A DNA stretch of 42,682 nt from assembly GCF_000813125.1 (NCBI RefSeq), contig NZ_BASE01000090.1, positions 1 to 42,682 on the forward strand, written 5' to 3'. Position numbers and translations under genes: made by a program. Under the pieces are notes generated by a model. The model searched no databases. It was not told where the DNA came from and saw only the letters and a program-made list of their open reading frames with translations. Position 1 is the first letter of the stretch; each line of letters starts with the position of its first letter. Below are positions 7,471-14,640 of the stretch, one piece after another. Source of the DNA: Mesobacillus selenatarsenatis SF-1 (GTDB lineage: Bacteria; Bacillota; Bacilli; Bacillales; Cytobacillaceae).

Positions 7471-7598
7471 GTCCGATAGGGCCTGCCTATCGGACAAACA
7501 GAGCGAGAATTATCTGGAAAATGTCCGATAGAACCTGTCTAACGGACAAAAAGTGCGGAAATCAACATCAAAATGTCCAATAGAGCTTTCTATCGGAC
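7471..7598. repeat. Three tandem hairpins at exactly 52-bp period (hairpin array 2)
   Basis: Hairpins begin at 7471, 7523 and 7575. The first is perfect (10-bp arms GTCCGATAGG/CCTATCGGAC). The second and third use GTCC(G/A)ATAGA with TCTA(A/T)CGGAC, one mismatch each. The change from G-C to A-T at the last pair keeps the stem, a compensatory change. Linkers of 27 bp (7496-7522, 7548-7574) are A-rich and partly alike. A decayed fourth copy may end at CGGACAA, 7441-7447. The array lies past the 3' end of yitU. The only sizeable gene-free sequence in 7303-7620 is this array. Confidence 0.88.
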
Positions 7599-7620
7599 AT
7601 CTTCAAGAATGTGTTTGGGA

Positions 7621-8439
7621 TTATAATGCTTTCAAATTCAGCAAGTCGTTCAAATAAACGCCAATGCCATCTTCTTCATTAGTCAATGTCATGTCGTTCG
7701 CGATGTTTTTCACTTCGTCAACGGCATTGCCCATCGCGATTCCTCGGCCTGCGTATTCAAGCATTTCCAAATCGTTATCCTCATCGCCGAAAGCAATGAT
7801 GCGGTCAGCTGGGATCTGGAAGTAATCTGATGCTTTCTTTAAGCCAACTGCTTTGTTCAAGCCGTTTTTAACAATTTCGACGACATGGAACGGAGCAGCC
7901 CAGCTTCTATGGTCGATCACTTCGGCATGGACTTCTGACAGATGGTTACGGATTTTACGAACATGTTCTTCATCAGCATGAATCAACATACTAGTTGGAG
8001 ATGTCTTCAAATATCTTCTCAAATCGCCGGTCGTGATATTCGGATTTCCCATATTAAAAATGTCCATCAATTTTTCATCATGATAATGTACATATACATC
8101 GTCGATTACTTCGGCAATGATATTGTAGAATTTGAAATCATCAAGTGCTTCGACAATATCCTTAGCCACATTGATCGAAAGTGGAGAATGGTGTACTCCC
8201 CAGCTATTATCAAGCGGGTGATGGATAAATGCACCGTTGAAGTTGACGATCGGCGTATCGAGTCCAAGCTCATGGTAGTACATCTCGCTGGAACGGAATG
8301 GTCTACCCGTCGCAATCATGACAACATGGCCTGCTTCTCGTGCTTTTTTAATCACGTGTTTGTTCTTTTCTGATATCGTTTTATCATCTGTTAGTAAAGT
8401 TCCGTCTAAATCTAATGCAATTAAATGTTTTTCAGCCAT
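7621..8439 (-). CDS. yitU: Cof-type HAD-IIB sugar-phosphatase-like hydrolase YitU
   Basis: A 272-residue cytosolic HAD phosphatase of the Cof/IIB subclass. Motif I is DLDGTLLTDD (residues 10-19, nucleophile Asp10). Motif II is in MIATGRP. Motif III/IV is GFxDEDND-like, seen as AFGDEDNDLEMLEYAG (about residue 215). The C2B cap lies between. B. subtilis YitU belongs to the small group of HAD enzymes able to dephosphorylate the riboflavin precursor 5-amino-6-ribitylamino-uracil phosphate; the substrate here is inferred from that orthology. RBS AAGGAG six bases before the ATG. Confidence 0.92.
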   Translation of the reverse strand: MAEKHLIALDLDGTLLTDDKTISEKNKHVIKKAREAGHVVMIATGRPFRSSEMYYHELGLDTPIVNFNGAFIHHPLDNSWGVHHSPLSINVAKDIVEALDDFKFYNIIAEVIDDVYVHYHDEKLMDIFNMGNPNITTGDLRRYLKTSPTSMLIHADEEHVRKIRNHLSEVHAEVIDHRSWAAPFHVVEIVKNGLNKAVGLKKASDYFQIPADRIIAFGDEDNDLEMLEYAGRGIAMGNAVDEVKNIANDMTLTNEEDGIGVYLNDLLNLKAL

Positions 8440-8490
8440 AAATACTCCTTCTTATCTCTAATATTTGCTTCATAAGCATGACTTCTAATA

Positions 8491-8664
8491 AGTGTCTGGC
8501 TTCCGCTTGTCGGGGCTCACCAAGGCGCATCCGCTTTTCATATTGTCCAGCTCCAGCGCCTAGCCCCTCGAGTCGCTTCGGTCCGCCCATTGAAGTCAAA
8601 GAACGACTTCGGTGGTCGGCCCTCCAGCGCTTGTCGGGGCTGACCAAGGCGCTTACGCTTTTCT
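8491..8664. repeat. Dispersed structured element, copy C, preceded by an internally deleted mini-copy
   Basis: 8491-8538 joins the 5' end (AGTGTCTGGC) directly to the 3' end (CGCTTGTCGGGGCTCACC), losing the middle. 8543-8664 is a full copy with the GAAGTC/GACTTC hairpin. It sits between divergent yitU and yitV. The rest of the gap (8665-8845) is AT-rich and I see nothing else in it except the yitV ribosome site. Confidence 0.8.
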
Positions 8665-8845
8665 ATTAATATGCGTATGATTGGCTCTTTTTTCGTAAGA
8701 GTTCTACAATACATATATTGGATGATGGTTAATTGGTCTTATAACCACTATGGTAACCATTTTACATATAAATTGTAAAAAAATCATTTTAGATACTTAA
8801 AAGTGCGGTAAATTTAATATCAGCTTGCTTCAGGAGGGTTAGTCA

Positions 8846-9613
8846 TTGATTTTAGTCGAGAAGAAACGCATTGAACATATTCCCGTTCTCCATATTGTAA
8901 AACAAAAGCAATTTTCAGATAGAATGCCTTTGATTATTTTTTTGCATGGGTTTACGAGCACAAAAGAACGTAACATGCATTATGCTTACCTTTTTGCCGA
9001 AAAAGGTTTTAGAGTCATCATGCCTGAGGCGAAATATCATGGAAATCGCAGTGAAGGATTGTCAGAGGCTGAGCTTGGCTACCACTTTTGGGATATCGTC
9101 ATCAAGTCGATTGAAGAGCTTTCGACAATCAAACAGGAATTGGTGAAGGAAGGACTGGTAGATCTAGCGAGAATTGGTGTTGCTGGTACTTCGATGGGGG
9201 GAATTACAACACTCGGCGCACTTGCAAAGTACGAGTGGATAAAGGCTGGTGTCAGCTTGATGGGTAATCCTTCATTTGAAGAGTTTGCATTATGGCAGAT
9301 GAACGAAATGGAAAAAAGGAATATTCAGATAGGGTTATCTCAGGAACAAGTATCAGCTTTGCTGAATCAGCTGAAAAAGTACGACCTAAGCCTGCAACCT
9401 GAAAAATTGAACAACCGCCCGCTGTTATTCTGGCATGGCAAGTTAGATCCAGTCGTACCATATCAATCTGCTTATGATTTTTACGAGCAAAACAGGAAAA
9501 GCTATGAGGGAACAGTCGGGATGTTTGAATTCATCACCGATGAAAATGCCGGACACAATGTTTCAAATGCTGGTGTTGAGGCAACTGCGAAATGGTTTGA
9601 AAAGCATATCTAA
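8846..9613 (+). CDS. yitV: Alpha/beta hydrolase, prolyl-oligopeptidase-like esterase YitV
   Basis: A 255-residue cytosolic alpha/beta hydrolase. The oxyanion segment is FLHGFTSTKE (residues 31-40). The nucleophile elbow is GTSMGG (Ser about 116). The acid is the Asp of WHGKLDPVVP, and the histidine is in ENAGHNVS. All catalytic parts are present. The start is TTG at 8846, chosen because CAGGAGGG lies seven bases upstream and MILVEKKRIEHIPVLHI is a natural N-terminus. The natural substrate is unknown. It precedes yitW as in B. subtilis. Confidence 0.9.
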   Translation: MILVEKKRIEHIPVLHIVKQKQFSDRMPLIIFLHGFTSTKERNMHYAYLFAEKGFRVIMPEAKYHGNRSEGLSEAELGYHFWDIVIKSIEELSTIKQELVKEGLVDLARIGVAGTSMGGITTLGALAKYEWIKAGVSLMGNPSFEEFALWQMNEMEKRNIQIGLSQEQVSALLNQLKKYDLSLQPEKLNNRPLLFWHGKLDPVVPYQSAYDFYEQNRKSYEGTVGMFEFITDENAGHNVSNAGVEATAKWFEKHI

Positions 9614-9690
9614 TGCCTTTCCGCTTTTAATGAGTATAAAACATTGTTATTATGGGGATAGGTACAGCAATAAAAAAGGAGTGTTCACCG

Positions 9691-10002
9691 ATGGATGAAG
9701 AATTAAAAGATAGCATGATGGGTGCGCTTGAGATGGTCGTTGACCCTGAACTTGGCGTCGATATTGTTAATTTAGGGCTAGTATATGATGTGGACTTGAA
9801 CGAGGAAGGACATGCAACAGTGACAATGACATTGACGTCTATGGGCTGCCCGCTAGCAGGCACGATCGTTGAGCAGGTTAAATTGGCTCTTGCCGACCTT
9901 CCAGAAGTAAAAGATACAGAAGTAAATATCGTATTCAACCCTCCATGGTCTAAGGACATGATGTCCCGTTACGCGAAAATTGCTTTAGGCGTAAGGGATT
10001 AA
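9691..10002 (+). CDS. yitW: MIP18/DUF59 family metal-sulfur cluster assembly protein YitW
   Basis: A 103-residue DUF59 (MIP18/SufT-like) protein. Family members help mature Fe-S proteins. Hallmarks are MVVDPELGVDIVNLGLVYDV near the start and the conserved cysteine in SMGCPLAG, followed by NIVFNPPWSKDMMS. AAAAGGAG lies nine bases before the ATG at 9691. An upstream in-frame ATG at 9652 lacks such a site. It lies 77 bp after yitV. A repeat element separates it from its terminator. Confidence 0.92.
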   Translation: MDEELKDSMMGALEMVVDPELGVDIVNLGLVYDVDLNEEGHATVTMTLTSMGCPLAGTIVEQVKLALADLPEVKDTEVNIVFNPPWSKDMMSRYAKIALGVRD

Positions 10003-10015
10003 GATCTTAACATTT

Positions 10016-10202
10016 GGCTCTGTTAAAGCCCAATTTTGTTTTTAAAGCCGTGTTGATTGTAGTGGAAGGCGCGAAGACTCCTGCGGGATGAGCGAGTCAT
10101 GGGGAGACCCCGCAGGCGCAAAAAGCGCCGAGGAGGCTCCCCGACTGCCCGCGGAAAGCGAAGCGCCTGGAACGAAAATCAACAGCCGAATTTAACAGAG
10201 CC
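10016..10202. repeat. Nested inverted-repeat element (MITE-like)
   Basis: Perfect 12-bp terminal inverted repeats GGCTCTGTTAAA (10016-10027) and TTTAACAGAGCC (10191-10202) enclose a GC-rich body. The body contains a second inverted pair GTTGATT/AATCAAC (10052-10058, 10177-10183) and the GCGGG/CCCGC-type stems. The flanks TAACATTT and TAACTTT could be a decayed target duplication. I recall near-identical bodies in many Bacillaceae genomes. No protein is encoded. Confidence 0.75.
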
Positions 10203-10210
10203 TAACTTTC

Positions 10211-10241
10211 AAGCAGCAGGAACCAGCCTGCTGCTTTTTTG
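10211..10241 (+). terminator. Probable yitW terminator, displaced by the repeat element
   Basis: AAGCAGCAGG/CTGCTGCTT stem followed by six T. It lies 208 bp past the yitW stop codon, directly after the nested repeat element. Confidence 0.8.
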
Positions 10242-10335
10242 CGCCATTTTTCATAATGATTATGTCCTATACGACATGTAACAGGGTTTCAAGTCACAAA
10301 ACTGTCATACAAAAAGGCAATTATGTCTCTATTTA

Positions 10336-10378
10336 TGTGAGTTAGTTCACTTAATCATGTTGGAAACACTTATATACT
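10336..10378 (+). promoter_or_regulatory. Fnr-type class II promoter of the radical SAM gene
   Basis: TGTGA-GTTAGT-TCACT (10336-10351) matches the Crp/Fnr consensus TGTGA-N6-TCACA in nine of ten bases. After 21 bp comes TATACT (10373-10378) as the -10 box, with no -35 match. The site centre would be at about -41.5, the class II activator position. Confidence 0.8.
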
Positions 10379-10410
10379 TCTTTTATAGAGAAGTACTTAA
10401 GGAGGCGCAA

Positions 10411-11538
10411 ATGATGTTTGAAAGAGATTTTAACAAAGACCCATTCATTGTGATTTGGGAACTTACCAGAGCCTGCCAATTAAAATGCCTGCACTGCCGT
10501 GCGGAAGCACAATATAGAAGAGATCCGCGTGAATTGTCCTTTGAAGAAGGTAAAGCGCTGATTGACCAAATATATGAAATGAATAATCCGATGCTTGTGT
10601 TCACGGGTGGGGACCCATTGATGAGGGAGGACGTTTTTGATATCGCTGAGTATGCGGTGAAAAAAGGCGTGCGTGTTTCGATGACACCAAGCGCGACACC
10701 TAATGTGACGAAGGAAGCGATTGAAAAGGCGAAGTCAGTTGGGTTGTCCCGCTGGGCGTTCAGTATCGATGGTCCAACGGCTGAAGTCCATGACCACTTC
10801 AGGGGAACAGCAGGTTCCTTTGATTTAACAATGGAAAGAATCAAGTATTTGCATGAGTTGGAAATTCCCATTCAGATCAATACTGTTATTTCACGATATA
10901 ATATTGAGTATTTAGATGAAATGGCAAAAATGGTTGAAGACCTGGATTGTGTTCTTTGGAGTGTGTTCTTCCTTGTTCCGACAGGACGAGGCCAGGAAAA
11001 GGATATGATCTCTCCGGTAGAGCATGAAAAAGTTTTCACCTGGCTGTATGATTTGAGCAAAAGGGTTAAGTTCGATATTAAAACGACTGCGGCGCAGCAT
11101 TATCGCCGGGTTGTCATCCAGCAAAAAATGCGTGAAGCAAGGGATCATACAGAAGAAATTGATTACTTGACCGCGCTGACAAAGGAAGGGTTAACTGGAT
11201 CTATCGACGGTCTTGGACGCGCCCCAAAAGGAGTCAATGATGGCAATGGTTTTGTGTTCATTTCGCACGTTGGTGATGTTTACCCAAGCGGACTGCTGCC
11301 TGTAAAAGCAGGGAACGTAAGGGAACAGCAGCTTGCTGAAATTTACAGAGATTCTCCTGTCTTCAAGTCATTGAGGAATCCTGACGAGTACAAGGGAAAA
11401 TGCGGAGTGTGCGAATTCAGGCATGTATGTGGTGGTTCACGCTCAAGAGCATACGCGATGACCGGTGATTACCTGGAGAGCGAGCCATTCTGCGTATACA
11501 TTCCTAAAGCGTTGAGAAAACAAAAACAGGAGAGCTAA
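10411..11538 (+). CDS. Radical SAM/SPASM protein, substrate unknown
   Basis: A 375-residue radical SAM enzyme. The SAM-cluster motif CQLKCLHC (Cys22, 26, 29) follows IVIWELTRA. The GGDP motif (TGGDPLMRED) marks the SAM-binding strand. A C-terminal SPASM-like cluster site holds CGVCEFRHVCGG and a later Cys in ESEPFC. The sequence recalls the TIGR04053 group and more distantly NirJ/AhbD-type haem-pathway enzymes; that assignment is from memory. Starts at 10411 or 10414 after AAGGAGG. The first in-frame ATG at 10357 lies inside the promoter and is rejected. Its Fnr-type promoter and its place beside fnr, narK and Moco genes suggest a role in anaerobic respiration or cofactor or peptide modification. 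A precursor peptide gene was not seen next to it. Confidence 0.88.
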   Translation: MMFERDFNKDPFIVIWELTRACQLKCLHCRAEAQYRRDPRELSFEEGKALIDQIYEMNNPMLVFTGGDPLMREDVFDIAEYAVKKGVRVSMTPSATPNVTKEAIEKAKSVGLSRWAFSIDGPTAEVHDHFRGTAGSFDLTMERIKYLHELEIPIQINTVISRYNIEYLDEMAKMVEDLDCVLWSVFFLVPTGRGQEKDMISPVEHEKVFTWLYDLSKRVKFDIKTTAAQHYRRVVIQQKMREARDHTEEIDYLTALTKEGLTGSIDGLGRAPKGVNDGNGFVFISHVGDVYPSGLLPVKAGNVREQQLAEIYRDSPVFKSLRNPDEYKGKCGVCEFRHVCGGSRSRAYAMTGDYLESEPFCVYIPKALRKQKQES

Positions 11539-11575
11539 AAAGGCTCTCCTGCTCAGATGAAATTGTTTTTAACAT

Positions 11576-11617
11576 AAAAAGCGAGTGAAGCCAGAAAGGC
11601 ATTCACTCGCTTTTTTC
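11576..11617. terminator. Bidirectional terminator
   Basis: AAAAAGCGAGTGAA pairs with TTCACTCGCTTTTTT between the convergent radical SAM and fnr genes. A shorter stem, AGGAGAGC/GCTCTCCT, spans the radical SAM stop codon just before it. Confidence 0.88.
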
Positions 11618-11620
11618 ACT

Positions 11621-12319
11621 TTAATCAATCGAACAAAAAACAGCCGGGCAGTTTTCGCAGCCGATTTCCTGGCGTAAATAATCTACATCATGAACCAGGA
11701 TTTTTCCTTTTTTAATTGAAATGATGCCTTCTCGCTTCAGGTCATTAAGGATGCGGTTTGTGCTTTCGCGGGAAGTTCCGCAGAAGTTTGCCAGCTCCTG
11801 GTTCGTTAAGGGCAGGTCAATCAAAATGCCGGTGTCTTTATGGACGCCATAGCTGTTAGTCATTCGGATCAAGGTGGAGAATAATGCTCCTTTTTTTCCG
11901 TTAAGCACTAAGTCGCGGAATTTAGTCTGAGTTTTACGGAAATGATCGCTCATCCACTTCATGAATTCAAACGCAAGTGACGGATTGTGGAAAATTTCCT
12001 TTTCAATCACGTCTTTTCTGATTGCGGCAATTTTCGCATCTTCAAGGATAAGCGCACTTAAGAGGTACTTAGGTGCATCAGTAAAAAGTGTCAATTCTCC
12101 GCAAATATCGTTCTCTCCGCAGATCCTTAAGGCAAGCTCCCGGCCATCCTGGGTGACCTTGCTGATTTGGACCTTGCCTCCCAGGATCAAATAAAGCTCC
12201 TCAGCCTCCATGCCTTCCTGGAACAGGTATGAACCTTTTTTTACCTGGATCGTCCGGTCGGCAAACTGGAGTAATTCTTTTATTTCAATTGAATGAGTTA
12301 CTTTAGTTGTGTTTGGCAT
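11621..12319 (-). CDS. fnr: Fnr-type oxygen-sensing transcription regulator, paralogue 1
   Basis: A 232-residue Crp/Fnr regulator. A cyclic-nucleotide-type beta barrel covers residues 10-120 (YLFQEGMEAEELYLILGGKV, then GELTLFT). A dimer helix follows with FRDLVLNGKKGALFSTLIRM, then a helix-turn-helix (LTNQELANFCGTSRESTNRI). The C-terminus carries Cys221, Cys224 and Cys229 (CENCPAVFC). Together with the Asp of FRDL this is the B. subtilis Fnr [4Fe-4S] ligand set, unlike E. coli FNR with N-terminal cysteines. I prefer the ATG at 12319 (AGGGTGA upstream); ATG 12325 and GTG 12328 are alternatives. Divergent from narK across 365 bp. Predicted to bind the TGTGA-N6-TCACA sites of this island. Confidence 0.93.
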   Translation of the reverse strand: MPNTTKVTHSIEIKELLQFADRTIQVKKGSYLFQEGMEAEELYLILGGKVQISKVTQDGRELALRICGENDICGELTLFTDAPKYLLSALILEDAKIAAIRKDVIEKEIFHNPSLAFEFMKWMSDHFRKTQTKFRDLVLNGKKGALFSTLIRMTNSYGVHKDTGILIDLPLTNQELANFCGTSRESTNRILNDLKREGIISIKKGKILVHDVDYLRQEIGCENCPAVFCSID

Positions 12320-12394
12320 GGTCATCACCCTTTTTTTGATTTTAGCTCTTTAAGAGAGCTTCTACCGTGGCATAATCTCTATTGGCACAATAAT

Positions 12395-12411
12395 AACACC
12401 GGTATAGTGTT
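12395..12411. promoter_or_regulatory. Palindrome AACAC-N7-GTGTT in the fnr-narK intergenic region
   Basis: An exact 5-bp inverted repeat lies about 75 bp upstream of the fnr start, near a minus-strand TTGACA (12434-12439). It could be an operator for fnr, but I cannot assign a regulator. The remainder of the 12320-12684 gap holds the narK promoter and no convincing gene. Confidence 0.3.
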
Positions 12412-12576
12412 AACTAAATATGGATTAAGGAAATGTCAAAATCTCGTCACAATCTAAGACGGTTTTGTTCACATTTTAGAAACAAAGTCGGTCTCTGTCT
12501 ATTATATCGATAAAAGAAGACAGGTGTTTTGGATGTTTAGCAGTATCTGTGACAGTTTATTGAACAAAGAAGCAGA

Positions 12577-12619
12577 TGTGAAGTTCATCATATCTAACGG
12601 TTTTGATTTTTCTTACTAT
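12577..12619 (+). promoter_or_regulatory. Fnr-type class II promoter of narK
   Basis: TGTGA-AGTTCA-TCATA (12577-12592), then 21 bp, then TACTAT (12614-12619). Nine of ten consensus half-site bases match if TCATA is read against TCACA. The layout is the same as in the other island promoters. Confidence 0.75.
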
Positions 12620-12684
12620 TTACCCAGGGAACTGTTCGGAATTTAAAGCGTATTAAAATATTTGCAAGCAAGAAGGGGGAAATC

Positions 12685-14184
12685 ATGAGAACACAAAAAG
12701 TGCAACTGCCGCTCCAAACGCTTAGTCTTGTTGCCGGATTTATGGTATGGGTTATTTTATCGGCATTAATGCCCTTCATCAAAGAGGATATACAGCTGAC
12801 TGCGAACCAAATTGCGATGGCCACTGCCATACCAGTCGTCCTCGGCTCTATCCTGAGAATCCCGATTGGATACTGGACAAATAAATATGGCGCACAAAAA
12901 CTGTTTTTTATCAGCTTTGCATTCCTTCTGTTCCCGGTATACTTCATTAGTATCGCTGATTCCTATTCCGATTTGTTGATAGGGGGCTTGTTTGTCGGTA
13001 TCGGGGGAGCGATATTCTCTGTTGGTGTAACATCGCTGCCGAAGTACTATCCTAAAGAACGCCACGGTTTCGTCAACGGTATATATGGAGTAGGAAACCT
13101 TGGGACAGCACTTACAACGTTTTCAGCGCCTGCTATTGCAGCACAGCTTGGCTGGCAGCCAACAGTCAAGCTTTTCATGGTCTTGCTTATAGCATTCGCT
13201 TTCCTTAACTATTTCCTCGGTGACAAAAAAGAGCCCAAGGTTGTTACTCCTTTAGGCGAGCAAATCAAGAGCGTATACAAAAACCAGAAGCTTTGGGCTT
13301 TAAGTTTGTTCTATTTTTTAACCTTTGGTTCATTTGTAGCCTTCACGATCTATTTGCCGAATTTCCTTGTATCGCATTTTGAACTGGATAAAGTAGATGC
13401 TGGCCTTAGGACTGCAGGCTTTATTGCACTGGCAACATTTTTCAGGCCGATTGGCGGCTGGCTGGGGGATAAATTCAACTCGTTTGTCATTCTAATGGTG
13501 GTGTTTGCTGGAATGACGATTTCGGGGATACTGCTCTCATTCACGCCTTCATTAACGCTGTATACAATTGGCTGTCTCGCAGTCGCAATCAGTGCCGGTA
13601 TTGGGAATGGAACTGTCTTCAAGCTTGTACCGCTTTATTTTTCAAAGCAAGCGGGTATCGTCAATGGGATTGTTTCAGCGATGGGCGGATTAGGAGGCTT
13701 TTTCCCGCCGCTTATGCTTGCATTCCTGTTCAACCTTACCGGACATTACGCAATTGGTTTCATGGCATTATCCCAGGTGGCACTGGCAAGCTTGATCATC
13801 GTTATCTGGATGTACTATCAGGAAAAATTAAGTCTTGCTAAAAATATCATTGACCACACAGCAGAGGGAATAATGGTCACAAATATAAAAGGAACGATTG
13901 AAAAAGTAAATCCAGCCTTCACGACTGTAACTGGCTACAGTGCAGAAGAAGTCATCGGAAAAAATCCCCGCATCCTGCAATCGGGTAAGCATGGAGAAGA
14001 GTTTTACAAGGAAATGTGGAAATCTGTAAAAGAGCATGGATTCTGGCAGGGGCAAATTTGGAACAAAAAGAAGAACGGTATCATTTATCCAGAATGGCTT
14101 ACAGTCAGTATAGTTAAAAATGAAGCAGGAGAAATCAAGAATTACGTCGGCATGTTCAGTGAAATGACCCAGAAAGGCAAATAA
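12685..14184 (+). CDS. narK: NarK-type nitrate/nitrite transporter fused to a C-terminal PAS domain
   Basis: A 499-residue inner membrane protein. Residues 10-377 form a 12-helix major facilitator of the nitrate/nitrite porter family. Arg58 (RIPIGYW) and Arg254 (FRPIGGWLGD) correspond to the substrate arginines of E. coli NarK. The two family signatures appear as GIYGVGNLGTA (132-142) and GIVSAMGGLGGF (328-339). Residues 386-497 are a complete PAS-PAC domain (IIDHTAEGIMVTNIKGTIEK, then NPAFTTVTGYSAEEVIGKNP and WLTVSIVKNEAGEIKNYVGM) placed on the cytoplasmic end with no kinase or cyclase after it. B. subtilis NarK is about 395 residues and lacks this part. RBS GAAGGGGG. Divergent from fnr, with its own Fnr-type promoter. 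It probably imports nitrate or exports nitrite; the PAS role is unknown. Confidence 0.92.
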   Translation: MRTQKVQLPLQTLSLVAGFMVWVILSALMPFIKEDIQLTANQIAMATAIPVVLGSILRIPIGYWTNKYGAQKLFFISFAFLLFPVYFISIADSYSDLLIGGLFVGIGGAIFSVGVTSLPKYYPKERHGFVNGIYGVGNLGTALTTFSAPAIAAQLGWQPTVKLFMVLLIAFAFLNYFLGDKKEPKVVTPLGEQIKSVYKNQKLWALSLFYFLTFGSFVAFTIYLPNFLVSHFELDKVDAGLRTAGFIALATFFRPIGGWLGDKFNSFVILMVVFAGMTISGILLSFTPSLTLYTIGCLAVAISAGIGNGTVFKLVPLYFSKQAGIVNGIVSAMGGLGGFFPPLMLAFLFNLTGHYAIGFMALSQVALASLIIVIWMYYQEKLSLAKNIIDHTAEGIMVTNIKGTIEKVNPAFTTVTGYSAEEVIGKNPRILQSGKHGEEFYKEMWKSVKEHGFWQGQIWNKKKNGIIYPEWLTVSIVKNEAGEIKNYVGMFSEMTQKGK

Positions 14185-14192
14185 TTCTTTTG

Positions 14193-14221
14193 AAAGACTG
14201 TGTCCTTGATGCAGTCTTTTC
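14193..14221 (+). terminator. Terminator of narK
   Basis: AAAGACTG/CAGTCTTT stem followed by TC and a T-rich stretch, directly after the narK stop codon. Confidence 0.75.
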
Positions 14222-14256
14222 TTGCTTTATCAAAAAATAAACTTTTCCACATAGAT

Positions 14257-14440
14257 TAGTGTCTAGCTCCAGCGCCTAGCCAGTTTTCGTCCTTGAGAGT
14301 GCTTCCTTGAGTATCTTGCGATAAGCGTTAGCTTTGAGCAGCTCGAGACGTTTCGGTCCGCCCATTGAAGTCAAAGAACGACTTCACTGGTAGGCCCTCC
14401 AACGCTTGTCGGGGCTGACCAAGGCGCTTACGCTTTTCTT
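14257..14440. repeat. Dispersed structured element, copy D, with a different insertion
   Basis: It shares TAGATTAGTGTCTAGCTCC with copy A and has the same middle hairpin (GAAGTC/GACTTC) and 3' end. About 60 bp of extra sequence (roughly 14281-14340) lies between GCCTAGCC and CTCGAG, a different point from the insertion in copy B. Confidence 0.82.
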
Positions 14441-14559
14441 ATGATATTATGACAACATGATGACAATTCTTCATAAAAACACTATCCTGGCAGTTTTTAT
14501 GTTGTAATATAGACATAAGAATGAAATCTACTATTTTAATAGAGGGCTATTGATGTTAC

Positions 14560-14602
14560 TGTGAGAATATTAACAGTTAACAATCTTTGTTGCTGTTACA
14601 AT
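14560..14602 (+). promoter_or_regulatory. Fnr-type class II promoter of moaA
   Basis: TGTGA-GAATAT-TAACA (14560-14575), then 21 bp, then TACAAT (14597-14602). The left half-site is perfect; the right half has one mismatch. Confidence 0.75.
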
Positions 14603-14640
14603 GTCAATAATCATAACTTCTATAATTGGAGTTGACACTA

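Noticed and set aside
7471-7598. CRISPR-like appearance: three palindromic repeats of 25 bp with 27-bp spacers
   Set aside because: Only three units, stems vary between copies, spacers resemble each other, and no cas gene is near. It belongs with the 52-bp hairpin arrays instead.
10099-10281. 60-codon frame MGRPRRRKKRRGGSPTARGK...
   Set aside because: It lies wholly inside the nested inverted-repeat element and its flank; the composition reflects the repeat, not a protein.
10357-10410. Earlier start of the radical SAM gene (MLETLIYFFYREVLKEAQ)
   Set aside because: The segment covers the -10 box and predicted transcript start, and the RBS AAGGAGG lies only before 10411.
12447-12473. TCACA half-sites upstream of fnr paralogue 1 as an Fnr autoregulation site
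   Set aside because: No matching second half-site at N6 spacing on either strand, and no -10 box at the 21-bp distance seen at the other promoters.
12533-12646. 37-codon frame (MFSSICDSLLNKEADVKFII...) with a modest AGGTG site upstream of narK
   Set aside because: It overlaps the whole Fnr-type promoter of narK and would end only 39 bp before the narK start. No family is recognisable, so chance is more likely.
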